64,000 nucleotides of DNA from Achromobacter pestifer (lineage in GTDB: Bacteria > Pseudomonadota > Gammaproteobacteria > Burkholderiales > Burkholderiaceae_B), in the NCBI RefSeq assembly GCF_902859625.1, contig NZ_CADIJX010000001.1, forward strand, positions 496,001-560,000. Reading direction: 5' to 3'. The position numbers and the translations under genes are program-made. The notes below the pieces were generated by a model that saw nothing but the letters and a program-made list of their open reading frames with translations, made no database searches and was not told the DNA's origin. How positions within the stretch are numbered: the first letter of the stretch is position 1; the number at the start of each line of letters is the position of its first letter. This document shows, one piece after another, positions 1 to 8,049 of this stretch.

Positions 1-297
1 GCCCAGCCAGTGCGTGCCGGTCAGCGACAGCAGGTACAGGCTGCCCGAGAACAGCACGATGCCCGCGAACATGACCAGGCCGGCAGCCGACAGCAGGGGC
101 GAACCGAAGCGGGCGCCCAGCAGTGCAATGATGAACAGACCTAGCGCGTGGATCAGGTGGTACATCACGCCGGTTTGCCAGACGGACAGCAACTCCGGGG
201 TCAGCATGCGCTTGAGCCCATGGGCGCCGAAGGCGCCTGCGCCCACCGCCACCATGAGATTCAACGCCGCGAGTATCGTGAGCTGCCGATCCGTCAT
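1..297 (-). CDS. DUF423 (YgdD-like) small inner-membrane protein, 3' end cut by window
   Basis: Ninety-nine codons are visible from an ATG at 297 and the gene runs off the left edge. The N-terminus MTDRQLTILAALNLMVAVG is followed by GAFGAHGLK, then a second hydrophobic segment with YHLIHALGLF and a third after GSPLLSAAGLV. This order matches DUF423 proteins, which have about 120 residues and four membrane segments and no established biochemical role. An AAGGA ribosome site lies 8 bases before the start. Family assignment is by motif memory; roughly 25 residues are missing. Confidence 0.8.
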   Translation of the reverse strand, partial: MTDRQLTILAALNLMVAVGAGAFGAHGLKRMLTPELLSVWQTGVMYHLIHALGLFIIALLGARFGSPLLSAAGLVMFAGIVLFSGSLYLLSLTGTHWLG

Positions 298-387
298 TGC
301 CAGTCCTTGTAAGTGATCGTGTGTAACGCTGCCTATGATATGCCCAAATGCGGTGCACGCTGGGGTAGGCCGACGGAAATCAAGGCC

Positions 388-436
388 TTGAAATGGAAGT
401 TCCAAATGGGATATTATAAATTCTGTTTGGAAATTC
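388..436 (+). promoter_or_regulatory. Promoter and twin operator of the RES-Xre module
   Basis: TTGAAA (388-393) and TATTAT (412-417) are 18 bp apart and form a plausible sigma-70 promoter. Within it, TGGAAGTTCCA (394-404) is a 5-bp-arm dyad. TGGAAATTC (428-436) repeats its left half. The 7-bp arms TTCCAAA (400-406) and TTTGGAA (426-432) are also perfect inverse copies. Operators overlapping the promoter fit the autorepression known for Xre-type antitoxins. The predicted transcript start near 424 supports the antitoxin start at 448. Confidence 0.55.
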
Positions 437-447
437 TTGGAGCCGTC

Positions 448-933
448 ATGAGCATCGCTATTGCTGGAAAGGCTACGGACAAGCGGGGCGCCACCGCCAA
501 GCGTCCGCCGCGCCATACGGCAGTCCGGGCCAAGCAGCTATTCCTGGAATTGGTCGATAGCCCATTGAGCGACATGGCGCGCGACGTGCGGCGCGGCCTG
601 CCCGCGCAAATGGTCGATGACGCCGCCGACTTCCTCCAGGTGCCCAAATCGGAAATCATGGCCATCACCGAGGTGAAGGCCGCATCGCTGTCTCGGTGGA
701 CCCGTGAAGGGCAGATGTTGCCGTTGGGGGAGTCCGACCGGTTGGCGCGGGTCGCGCGCGTGGCGCGGGTGGCCCGCCAAGTATTGGGCAGCGACGAAGA
801 GGCGGTGCTGTGGCTGAATACGCCGGTGCCGGCGTTGGGTAACGTCAAGCCGCTGTCGTTGCTGACGTCGGACGCCAGCAGCCGCATCGTGGAAGACACC
901 TTGGCGCGTGCCGCAGCCGGCGTTTACGCATGA
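448..933 (+). CDS. Xre/MbcA/ParS-type antitoxin of a RES-Xre toxin-antitoxin pair
   Basis: 161 residues. The C-terminal half has the MbcA/ParS/Xre (DUF2384) layout: RRGLPAQMVDDAADFL, a helical stretch ending LSRWTREGQ, then ALWLNTPVPALG, PLSLL and a terminal GVYA. These antitoxins bind the RES toxin and repress their own promoter. The start at 448 was chosen because the promoter lies just upstream and an in-frame extension to 313 would cross it. The stop overlaps the toxin start as ATGA, implying translational coupling. Oddity: residues about 99-110 contain RVARVARVAR, a threefold RVA repeat in a helix that may be a recent microsatellite expansion. Confidence 0.85.
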   Translation: MSIAIAGKATDKRGATAKRPPRHTAVRAKQLFLELVDSPLSDMARDVRRGLPAQMVDDAADFLQVPKSEIMAITEVKAASLSRWTREGQMLPLGESDRLARVARVARVARQVLGSDEEAVLWLNTPVPALGNVKPLSLLTSDASSRIVEDTLARAAAGVYA

Positions 934-1442
934 GGGACTACGTTTCGTTATGGCGCATCGGCACCACGGCGGGAACGTATCGGGCGGATGATCTGAGCGG
1001 CGCGGGCGCGGCGGCAGTGGGCGGACGTTACAACAGCCCTGGCACGGCGGTGGTCTATACCTCGGCCAGCGTGGCGCTGGCAGTGCTGGAGACGGTGGTG
1101 CATTTTGCCGCCCGCGCTTCCGAGCAAGCCAACCGATATCTGATCGAAGTCGCCGTGCCGCAAGCCATCTACGACGCCAGGCAGGCGCTGACGGTGGATC
1201 AGTTGCAGCGCGACTACCCGTTCTGGGAAGCGGTGCCGTTTGCGGAAGCGTCGCAGGCCGTGGGCGACAACTGGGTGGCCTCCGGTGTGTCGGCCTTGCT
1301 GGAACTGCCCAGCGCCATCGTCGGATACCGTGGGGTGCCCGATTGCAATGTGCTGATCAATCCGGCGCATCCGGACGCCGAACACATCGTGGTGGTCCGG
1401 CGAGAACGCTTTATCTACGATCCCAGAATTCGGCCGGGATAG
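930..1442 (+). CDS. RES-domain toxin (NAD+-degrading family)
   Basis: 170 residues with the RES-domain signature. An N-terminal LWRIGT is followed by GGRYNSPGTAVVYTS and ALAVLET, which supply the conserved Arg, Tyr and Glu. Later come NWVASGVSALLELPSAIV, which carries the conserved Ser, and NVLINPAHP. Characterised RES toxins of this family (for example MbcT) consume NAD+ and stop growth; the antitoxin C-terminus plugs the active site. The length is typical. The gene overlaps the antitoxin stop by 4 bases and is followed by a terminator. The family call is firm; toxicity here is inferred. Confidence 0.87.
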   Translation: MRDYVSLWRIGTTAGTYRADDLSGAGAAAVGGRYNSPGTAVVYTSASVALAVLETVVHFAARASEQANRYLIEVAVPQAIYDARQALTVDQLQRDYPFWEAVPFAEASQAVGDNWVASGVSALLELPSAIVGYRGVPDCNVLINPAHPDAEHIVVVRRERFIYDPRIRPG

Positions 1443-1516
1443 AGACAGATTCCCCCACGCCTGGCGCGCGTGCTGCCCGCCATGCGGGCGGTTTTGCCTA
1501 AAGGCGGCCTGGCAGT

Positions 1517-1546
1517 AAAAAAGGGAGCGCAAGGCTCCCTTTGTTT
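1517..1546. terminator. Bidirectional intrinsic terminator
   Basis: A 9-bp stem AAAGGGAGC (1520-1528) / GCTCCCTTT (1534-1542) has a 5-base loop. It is followed by a T-rich tail on the plus strand and six T on the minus strand. It sits between the convergent toxin and alcohol dehydrogenase genes and can serve both. Confidence 0.85.
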
Positions 1547-1561
1547 CAGGCGAAGCGGCGA

Positions 1562-2623
1562 TCAATCCACTGTCAGCACGGCGCGGCCCACCACCTTGCC
1601 GGCCCGCAGCGCGGACAGCACGCTGTCGGCTTCGGCCAGGGCGTGGCGATGCACCGGCATCGGCGGCACCTTGCCCGCGCGCACCAGTTCCATCAACTCT
1701 TGCAGTTCGGTCAGGTTGCCTACGTAGCTGCCGATGATGGACATGGCCTTCATCGGGATCAGCGCGATCGGCCACGCCGAGGCGCCACCGAACAGTCCCA
1801 CGATGATCAGCTTGCCGCCCTTGGTCAGGAAATCGAACGCCAGCGACGTCGTGGCGGGCGCTCCCACCAGGTCGATCGCGGCCTGAACGGGCTTGCCGCC
1901 GGCGGCCTTGATGATCTGCTGCGCGGCGTCGGGCGCGGCGCCGTCAATGGCGGCCAGCGCACCGGCATCCAGCGCGGCTTGCCGCTTGGCGGGGTCGATA
2001 TCAACCACGATGGCGCCCGCGCCGCCCAGCGCCTTGATCAAGGTCAGGCTCATCAGCCCCAGGCCGCCTGCACCGAAGATCACGACCGGATGCTCGCGAT
2101 AGATATCGGCGCCGATCTTCTTGAGCGCGGAGTACGTGGTCAGGCCCGAGCAGGCGTAGGGGGCGATCTGCGCGGGGTCCAGGTCTCCGATGTCGATCAG
2201 GTATTTCGGATGCGGCACCACGATGTGGTCGGCATAGCCGCCCGCGCGGTGGACGCCCAGGCATGCGGGCGCGCTGCAATGGTTCTCCATGCCCGACATG
2301 CAAGACGGGCACTTGCCGCAACCGATCCACGGGTAGACCAGGTAATTGCGATCGTTGGACAGCCCCGAGGCTTGCGGGCCGGCCGCCACGACGGCGCCAA
2401 CCGTTTCATGGCCCATCGTCAGCGGCAGCGACACGCCACGGTCCTTCAGCGACAGGGTGCGTCCCTGGCCCAGGTCGTAACCGCCTTCCCATAAGTGGAT
2501 ATCGCTGTGGCAAACGCCCGCCGCGCGGACCTTCAGCAGCACCTGCGTCCCTTGCGGGGTGGGCGTGGGCTGCTCCATTGCCTGCAAGGGTTCGCGGAAG
2601 TTGACGACGCAATAGCACTTCAT
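1562..2623 (-). CDS. Zinc-dependent alcohol dehydrogenase (MDR family)
   Basis: 353 residues, the usual length of medium-chain zinc alcohol dehydrogenases. Visible marks are the catalytic zinc site GVCHSDIHLWEG, the motif GHETVGAVV, and a structural-zinc four-cysteine loop CGKCPSCMSGMENHC. A Rossmann motif VVIFGAGGLGLMSL and a DID acidic residue indicate NAD+ binding. It would oxidise a primary or secondary alcohol to the carbonyl; the substrate cannot be read from sequence. A strong AAGGAGA ribosome site precedes the ATG. It lies 37 bp after an ABC-type binding protein on the same strand, so the two may be co-transcribed. Confidence 0.9.
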   Translation of the reverse strand: MKCYCVVNFREPLQAMEQPTPTPQGTQVLLKVRAAGVCHSDIHLWEGGYDLGQGRTLSLKDRGVSLPLTMGHETVGAVVAAGPQASGLSNDRNYLVYPWIGCGKCPSCMSGMENHCSAPACLGVHRAGGYADHIVVPHPKYLIDIGDLDPAQIAPYACSGLTTYSALKKIGADIYREHPVVIFGAGGLGLMSLTLIKALGGAGAIVVDIDPAKRQAALDAGALAAIDGAAPDAAQQIIKAAGGKPVQAAIDLVGAPATTSLAFDFLTKGGKLIIVGLFGGASAWPIALIPMKAMSIIGSYVGNLTELQELMELVRAGKVPPMPVHRHALAEADSVLSALRAGKVVGRAVLTVD

Positions 2624-2660
2624 GGGATTGTCTCCTTTAGTGATTCTTATGGCCGGGGCA

Positions 2661-3869
2661 CTACTTTTTTACCAGCGGGCATTCACTGTCGGCCAGCGAC
2701 ACGAACACCTTTTCGCCGGGCACCGTGGACAGAATACGGTAGAAGTCGCCGGGATATTTGGATTCGGCGGGCTTCTTCACTTCCACCAGGTACAGGTCCA
2801 TGATGACACGCCCGTCCTCGGGGCGGATCCGGGCATTCTTGATCAGTTTGGTCGTGATGGGCAATTCACGCATCTTTTGATTGACCGCGGCGCCGTCGAA
2901 GGTGCCGGCGGCCTGGGCCGCTTGCAGGTAATGCGTGGTGGCGACGTAGCTAAGCGCCTGCACGATCGAAGGCGGGCGCGTGACGCCCATTTTCTTCTGC
3001 CAGCGTTGCGTCCAGGCGCGCGTATCCTCGTCGGCGTCCCAGTAGAAGCCGGTGGGGAAGGTCAGCCCCTGCGCCACGGGCAGCCCCATTGCCTGCACGT
3101 CGTTGATGAAGGTCAGGAAGGTCAGCATGCGCTGCTTGCCGCCGGTCAGGCCAAATTCCTGTGCCTGCTTGATCAGGTTGACCAGATCGCCGCCCGCGCT
3201 GGCCAGGCCCACGACGTTGGCCTTGGATGCCTGCGCTTGCACCAGGAACGAGGCGAAGTCCATGGCGCCCAAAGGATGGCGCGTACTGCCGAGCACCTTG
3301 CCGCCTGCGTTCTGGACAAAGCGGGTGGCATTGCTTTCCAGCGATTTGCCGAAGACGTAGTCGGTGGTGATGAAGTACCAGGACTTGCCGCCGCTTTCCA
3401 CCACGCTCTTCACGACCGCGTTGGCCAGTGCGTACGTGTCCGGCGCCCATTGCGTGCTGAGGTTGCTGCATTGCTTGCCGCTGAAGTCGCCGGCGAAGCC
3501 GCCGCTGATCAATGCCGTGCCGCCTTTTTCCTTGGCCACGCCTTGCGCCGCCAGGCCGGCGGAGCTGGCACCACCGTCCACCACGGCCACCAGGCCCTGC
3601 GTATCGAACCAGCGGCGAACCAAGGCCGACGCCACATCGGCCTTGTTCTGGTTGTCGGCGCCTACGACTTCCACGGTCTTGCCGGCCACTTTGCCGCCGA
3701 AGTCCTCGACGGCCATGCGCACCGACATTTCCGAGCCCAGGCCGCCCAGGTCCGAATAGATGCCTGAACGGTCATTGGACACGCCCAGGCGCACGACATC
3801 GGATTGGGCTTGGGCCGCGGACGCAGCCATCACGGCGGCAATGGCCGCCAACAGGGGGGTGATACGCAT
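2661..3869 (-). CDS. Branched-chain-amino-acid-type ABC transporter substrate-binding protein
   Basis: 402 residues. A signal peptide ends in AQA (MRITPLLAAIAAVMAASAAQA), giving a periplasmic product. The mature start DVVRLGVSNDRSGIYSDLGG, the later VEVVGADNQNKADVA, and a C-terminal YPGDFYRILSTVPGEK are typical of LivJ/Peripla_BP_6 proteins linked to aromatic or organic-acid uptake as well as amino acids. No permease or ATPase gene is adjacent, so this is an orphan binding protein. It is divergent from an IclR regulator, whose operator-like dyad lies between them. The ligand is unknown; proximity to an alcohol dehydrogenase hints at an alcohol- or acid-derived substrate. Confidence 0.88.
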   Translation of the reverse strand: MRITPLLAAIAAVMAASAAQAQSDVVRLGVSNDRSGIYSDLGGLGSEMSVRMAVEDFGGKVAGKTVEVVGADNQNKADVASALVRRWFDTQGLVAVVDGGASSAGLAAQGVAKEKGGTALISGGFAGDFSGKQCSNLSTQWAPDTYALANAVVKSVVESGGKSWYFITTDYVFGKSLESNATRFVQNAGGKVLGSTRHPLGAMDFASFLVQAQASKANVVGLASAGGDLVNLIKQAQEFGLTGGKQRMLTFLTFINDVQAMGLPVAQGLTFPTGFYWDADEDTRAWTQRWQKKMGVTRPPSIVQALSYVATTHYLQAAQAAGTFDGAAVNQKMRELPITTKLIKNARIRPEDGRVIMDLYLVEVKKPAESKYPGDFYRILSTVPGEKVFVSLADSECPLVKK

Positions 3870-3964
3870 CTGTCTGTCTCCCCGGCCCGATGCCGGGCCG
3901 AATATTGGAATTGTGGTGTTGACGCGGTACCGCTGTTCGATGCGCCGGTTCTCCAGCCGGCTGA

Positions 3965-3994
3965 AATTTATTTCTTATTGGTGAATATAAATTC
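3965..3994. promoter_or_regulatory. Candidate IclR operator / divergent promoter region
   Basis: AATTTAT (3965-3971) and ATAAATT (3987-3993) are perfect inverse arms 15 bp apart in an AT-rich island between the divergent binding-protein and IclR genes. A regulator site is likely but its identity is inferred from position only. Confidence 0.4.
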
Positions 3995-4095
3995 CTGTGC
4001 AAGAATTTAGGTTCGCCCATATGAAAAGTCAACATAGTGGATTACCTAGCAAAGTGGGGTTTTGCTTGAGGGAAATCCGAACAGGGGTCGTCACC

Positions 4096-4836
4096 ATGGA
4101 AGTGAAATTAGTCGCTCGGACGCTGGATCTGATCGAGCTGTTCGCGCAGACGCGCCGTCCCATGTCATTGACCGAACTGGCTCAAGGCCTGGGGGCGCCG
4201 ATGTCCAGTTGCCTGGCGCTGGTGCGCACGATGGTCGCGCGCGGCTACCTGTATGAAGTGCGTCGGCGGGGCGGGTACTACCCAACCGCCAGGCTGCAAG
4301 CCCTGAGTGCACAGATCCAATCGGGCGACCCGTGGTTGGAGCAGGTGCGGCCGCATCTGGCGGCGTTGCGTGATGCGGCCAATGAAACCGTGATGCTGGG
4401 CAAGATCCAGAATGGCGCGGTGGTGTTTCTGGACGTGGTGGAGTCCACGCAGCCGGTGCATTACGCGGCGCGTCCCGGCGCGCGCCGGCCGCTGCACACC
4501 AGTGCGGTGGCCAAGGCCATCCTGGCTCGGTTGGGGCCGGCGGAGCGCGACAACGCCTTGGCAGAGGCGGACTATGCGCGGTACACGGATCGCACGCTGG
4601 TCACGCGCGACGCATTGCGCGCCGAGCTTGAACAGGTAGCCGAACAGGGCTGGGCCGCGAACGTGGGCGAGAGCGTGGGGGACTTGACCGGACTGGCCGT
4701 TGCCTTGGACCTGGGCGGCGAATGGTACGCCTTGTGCATGGCCGGACCCACGCCCCGCGTGTGGGAACAGCGCGAACAGAACCTGCGCCATTTGCTGGCC
4801 GCAGCGGAGGCGATCCGCCGCGCGCGGGCTGACTGA
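4096..4836 (+). CDS. IclR-family transcriptional regulator
   Basis: 246 residues. An N-terminal winged helix (MEVKLVARTLDLIELFAQ, SLTELAQGLGAPMSSCLALV) is followed by the IclR effector domain with TVMLGKIQNGAVVFLDVVES, RRPLHTSAVAKAILA and GWAANVGESVGDLTGLAVAL. The start at 4096 has an AGGGG site 8 bases upstream and matches the usual domain beginning; an in-frame extension to 3997 has no such support. Orientation suggests control of the divergent binding-protein/alcohol-dehydrogenase pair. It converges with arginase, 17 bp apart. The effector is unknown. Confidence 0.88.
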   Translation: MEVKLVARTLDLIELFAQTRRPMSLTELAQGLGAPMSSCLALVRTMVARGYLYEVRRRGGYYPTARLQALSAQIQSGDPWLEQVRPHLAALRDAANETVMLGKIQNGAVVFLDVVESTQPVHYAARPGARRPLHTSAVAKAILARLGPAERDNALAEADYARYTDRTLVTRDALRAELEQVAEQGWAANVGESVGDLTGLAVALDLGGEWYALCMAGPTPRVWEQREQNLRHLLAAAEAIRRARAD

Positions 4837-4853
4837 CCGTCAAGGCATGCGGG

Positions 4854-5792
4854 TCAGGATCCGCGACGCATCAGCGTGGATTTACCGAACAGGCTTTCGA
4901 TCAGGTCCACCGCCAGCTCGGCTGTCTTGTTGCGCACATCGAAGGCGGGGTTCAGTTCCACCACGTCCAGCGAACGCATCAGGCCCGTGTCCGCGATCAT
5001 TTCCATGCACAACTGCGCTTCCCGGTAGGTCGGGCCGCCCGGTACCGTCGTGCCCACGCCGGGGGCGATTTCCGGGTCCAGGAAATCCACATCGAAGCTC
5101 ACGTGCAGATGGGTGTCGGCGTCCAGGCCGGCCAGCGCGGCTTCCATCGTGGCGCGCATGCCCATCTCGTCCAGGTAGCGCATGTCGAATACTTCCAGGC
5201 CGGCCTCGTGCACCAGGCGCTTTTCACCCTGATCCACGCTGCGGATGCCAATCTGGCGAACCCAGCCCGGTTCGATGTCCGGCGTCTGGCCGGACATGCC
5301 GGTGATCTGTTCGGGGCCTTGACCGCACAAGCAGGCGACCGGCATGCCGTGGATGTTGCCGGTGGGCGTGAGCGCGTTCGTATTGAAGTCGGCATGGGCG
5401 TCCAGCCACAGCACGCGCAGCTTCTTGCCGGTTTCGCGGCAATGGCGCGCGACAGCGCTGATCGATCCGATGCCCAGGCAGTGGTCGCCGCCCAGCAGGA
5501 TGGGCAGCCGGCCTTCAGCCAGTTCCGCGTACACGGCGTCATGCACCGCCTGGTTCCACGCGGTGACTTCTTCCAGGTGGCGATAACCATCCACGGGCGG
5601 CAGCCACGGGTTGGCGGGACCGTACAGATTGCCACGGTCGGTCACTTGGAAGCCTTGGGCTTCGATGACGGCGCCCAGGTCGGCCACGCGCAAGGCTTCC
5701 GGGCCCATTGATGCGCCGCGCGCGCCCGCGCCGATATCCGTGGGGGCGCCGATCAGGGTGATATGGGTAGGCAAGGGGGCAGTGTTTTGCAC
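4854..5792 (-). CDS. rocF: Arginase
   Basis: 312 residues from a GTG start. Manganese-binding motifs of the ureohydrolase fold are intact: GGDHCLGIGS near residue 100, WLDAHADFNT near 125 and SFDVDFLDPEIAPGVG near 230. The last, together with GGPTYREAQL, favours arginase (L-arginine to ornithine and urea) over agmatinase. The GTG at 5792 has a CGGAG site at proper spacing and leaves a 22-bp gap after rocD; the longer ATG at 5849 would overlap rocD by 35 bp and lacks a site. It forms an arginine-catabolic operon with rocD upstream. Confidence 0.9.
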   Translation of the reverse strand: MQNTAPLPTHITLIGAPTDIGAGARGASMGPEALRVADLGAVIEAQGFQVTDRGNLYGPANPWLPPVDGYRHLEEVTAWNQAVHDAVYAELAEGRLPILLGGDHCLGIGSISAVARHCRETGKKLRVLWLDAHADFNTNALTPTGNIHGMPVACLCGQGPEQITGMSGQTPDIEPGWVRQIGIRSVDQGEKRLVHEAGLEVFDMRYLDEMGMRATMEAALAGLDADTHLHVSFDVDFLDPEIAPGVGTTVPGGPTYREAQLCMEMIADTGLMRSLDVVELNPAFDVRNKTAELAVDLIESLFGKSTLMRRGS

Positions 5793-5814
5793 GTGGCGGG
5801 CTCCGATGGGTGCG

Positions 5815-7050
5815 TCAAGGGGCGGATAGTACCGCGGCAAGTTGGTCACATGCCCAGTCGATCTGTTCGCGCGTGACGATCAACGGCGGCGACAGGCGTA
5901 GCGTGTGGCCATGCGTATCCTTGACCAGCATGCCGCGTGCCTGCAAGCGTTCGCACCAGCGGCGCGCGCCGCCGGCGTCGGGTTCAAGCTCAACCGCCAG
6001 CATCAGGCCGCGTCCCCGCACGTCGCGCACGGGGCCGGGCAGCGCGCGCAGCCGTTCAAGGAAATAGGCGCCGACGGACGCCGCGTTGTCGATCATGCCT
6101 TCGTCGGTCAATACTTGTAGGGCCGCGCGGGCCACGGCGCAGGCCAGCGGATTGCCGCCGAAAGTGCTGCCGTGCTGGCCCGGTTGGAACACGCCCAGCA
6201 CATCGGCGTTGGACAGTACCGCTGACACCGGATAGAAGCCTCCCGATAGCGCCTTGCCGATCAACGTGACGTCGGCCTCGATGCCTTCGTGCTCTTCGGC
6301 CAGGAGCTTACCCGTGCGGCCCAGCCCGGTCTGGATCTCGTCAAGTATCAGCGTGATGCCGCGTTCGGTGCAGCGCTGGCGCACGCGCGTGAAGTAGCCG
6401 GCCGGGGGCAGCACCACGCCGGCCTCGCCCTGGATGGGTTCAACCAGGAAGGCGACGGTGTTGGGTGTGATGGCGGCATCGAAGGCATCGAAGTCGCCAA
6501 AGGGCACGACCTTGAAGCCGGGCGCGAATGGGCCGTAGCTGCCGTAGGCGTCGGGGTCGGTGGAAAATCCCACGATGCCCAGCGTGCGTCCGTGGAAATT
6601 ATTGGCGCACACAATGATCTCGGCCTCGTCCGCAGGCACGCCGCGCACTTCGTAGCCCCATTTGCGCACGGCCTTGATGGCGGTCTCGACGGCTTCAGCG
6701 CCGCTGTTCATGGGCAGGATCTTGTGCGCGCCGGTCAGCCGCGCCAGGTCTTCATAGAACGGAGCCATTTGGTCATGGCGGAAGGCCCGCGACGTCAGCG
6801 TGAGCTTCTGGGCCTGTTCGGTCATGGCCGCCAGGATGCGAGGATGGCAGTGGCCTTGGTTGACGGCGGAGTAGGCCGACAGGCAATCCAGGTACTTCTT
6901 GCCGTCGACGTCGTACACCCAGACGCCGCTGCCGCGGGCGATCACCACATCAAGAGGATGGTAATTGTGCGCGCCCAATTGGTCTTCGATTTGGTCGCGG
7001 CGGCGGGCCGCAGACCGGGCGCCGGGCAGGGTGGTCAGCACGGAGTTCAT
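5815..7050 (-). CDS. rocD: Ornithine aminotransferase
   Basis: 411 residues, class-III PLP aminotransferase. [19 protein letters not shown] and HPRI lie at the N-terminus, [13 protein letters not shown] near 114, and [15 protein letters not shown] carries the PLP Asp. The Schiff-base lysine is K266 in [10 protein letters not shown]. The sequence pattern is that of ornithine-oxo-acid transaminases, which convert ornithine to glutamate semialdehyde and feed glutamate. The ATG at 7050 has GGGAGG six bases upstream. It precedes rocF in one operon, so arginine would pass through ornithine to glutamate semialdehyde. Confidence 0.92.
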   Translation of the reverse strand: MNSVLTTLPGARSAARRRDQIEDQLGAHNYHPLDVVIARGSGVWVYDVDGKKYLDCLSAYSAVNQGHCHPRILAAMTEQAQKLTLTSRAFRHDQMAPFYEDLARLTGAHKILPMNSGAEAVETAIKAVRKWGYEVRGVPADEAEIIVCANNFHGRTLGIVGFSTDPDAYGSYGPFAPGFKVVPFGDFDAFDAAITPNTVAFLVEPIQGEAGVVLPPAGYFTRVRQRCTERGITLILDEIQTGLGRTGKLLAEEHEGIEADVTLIGKALSGGFYPVSAVLSNADVLGVFQPGQHGSTFGGNPLACAVARAALQVLTDEGMIDNAASVGAYFLERLRALPGPVRDVRGRGLMLAVELEPDAGGARRWCERLQARGMLVKDTHGHTLRLSPPLIVTREQIDWACDQLAAVLSAP

Positions 7051-7214
7051 GAAGCCTCCCGGAGGGACGGATTGCAACCATCTTAGCGCTTGTCCGCGCG
7101 CCCGGGCATTGCCATTGCGTGACAAAGGCTTTTCGCGGATTGACGCGCAAGCTGCTGCACAATAGCGCCTGCGCCGGCATGCGTCCGGTTTTCGATGACT
7201 CCTGGATTGCCTTC

Positions 7215-8036
7215 ATGCTCTCTCACCACCTGCTTTTGAAACTGACGCGCGGCATGGCCGTGGCGGCCTTGGGCCTCGCGGCGTGCGCCACCGTGATGGC
7301 GCAGGAAAAGCCATTGCGCATTGGCGTGATCCCCAGCGTGGCGAACGAAGCAACCGAGCTGGCGATTGCCCAGGCGAAAAAGGAAGGGCTGGACGTCAAG
7401 CTGGTGGAGTTCAATGATTGGGTGCTGCCCAACATCGCGGTGGCCGATGGATCGATCGACGCGAACTTCTTCCAGCACGAGCCGTTTCTGCAATTGTTCA
7501 ATCAACGGCGCGGCGCGAATCTGATGCCGATTGCCTACGGCTATTCCACCACGATCGGCCTGTTTTCCAAGAAGCTGAAAAAGGGCGATACGGTGCCAGA
7601 CGGCGCAACGATCGCGGTGCCCAATGATCCGGTGAACACCGGACGGGCCTTGCTGCTGTTGGAATCGATCGGACTGATCAAGCTGAAACCGGGCGTGGCG
7701 CATCAGGCCACCTTGGAGGACGTGGTGTCCAATCCCAAGAAGCTGAAATTCGTGCAGATCGAGGGTTCGCAATCGGCACGTACATTTGACGATGTGACGG
7801 CGTCCGTCACCTATACGACGTTTGCCAAGCAGGCCGGGCTGAATGAGAAGGACGGCCTGGCGTTCGACAACACCGACGCCGCCAGCATCCGTCGTTACGC
7901 CATCCGCTGGGTGACGACGCCGGACAAGGCACAAGATCCGCGCTTGCTGAAGTTCATCTCGATCTATCAGCACTCGCCGGAAGTCAAAAGCACGCTGAAG
8001 CGCCTGTACGGCGATCTGATCAGCTTTCCCTGGTAA
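7215..8036 (+). CDS. MetQ/NlpA-family ABC transporter substrate-binding lipoprotein
   Basis: 273 residues. The signal segment carries LGLAAC, a plausible lipobox, although VMA-Q could also be cut by signal peptidase I. The body has LRIGVIPSVANEATELAIAQ, DWVLPNIAVADGSIDANFFQ, an IAVPNDPVNTGRALLLLE motif and a C-terminal SIYQHSPEVKSTLKRLYGD. These are standard features of methionine/NlpA binding proteins. No metN or metI gene is adjacent, so the cognate permease must be elsewhere. The ATG at 7215 begins the signal peptide; an upstream in-frame GTG at 7119 would add non-signal sequence. It is divergent from rocD. Confidence 0.88.
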   Translation: MLSHHLLLKLTRGMAVAALGLAACATVMAQEKPLRIGVIPSVANEATELAIAQAKKEGLDVKLVEFNDWVLPNIAVADGSIDANFFQHEPFLQLFNQRRGANLMPIAYGYSTTIGLFSKKLKKGDTVPDGATIAVPNDPVNTGRALLLLESIGLIKLKPGVAHQATLEDVVSNPKKLKFVQIEGSQSARTFDDVTASVTYTTFAKQAGLNEKDGLAFDNTDAASIRRYAIRWVTTPDKAQDPRLLKFISIYQHSPEVKSTLKRLYGDLISFPW

Positions 8037-8049
8037 GCCGGCGGGGCGC

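Noticed and set aside
1541-2494. 317-codon frame on the plus strand opposite the alcohol dehydrogenase
   Set aside because: Antisense shadow; zinc and NAD motifs lie on the minus strand.
2622-3767. 381-codon frame on the plus strand opposite the binding protein
   Set aside because: His/Gln/Arg-rich antisense shadow typical of GC-rich genes; the minus-strand frame has a signal peptide and family motifs.
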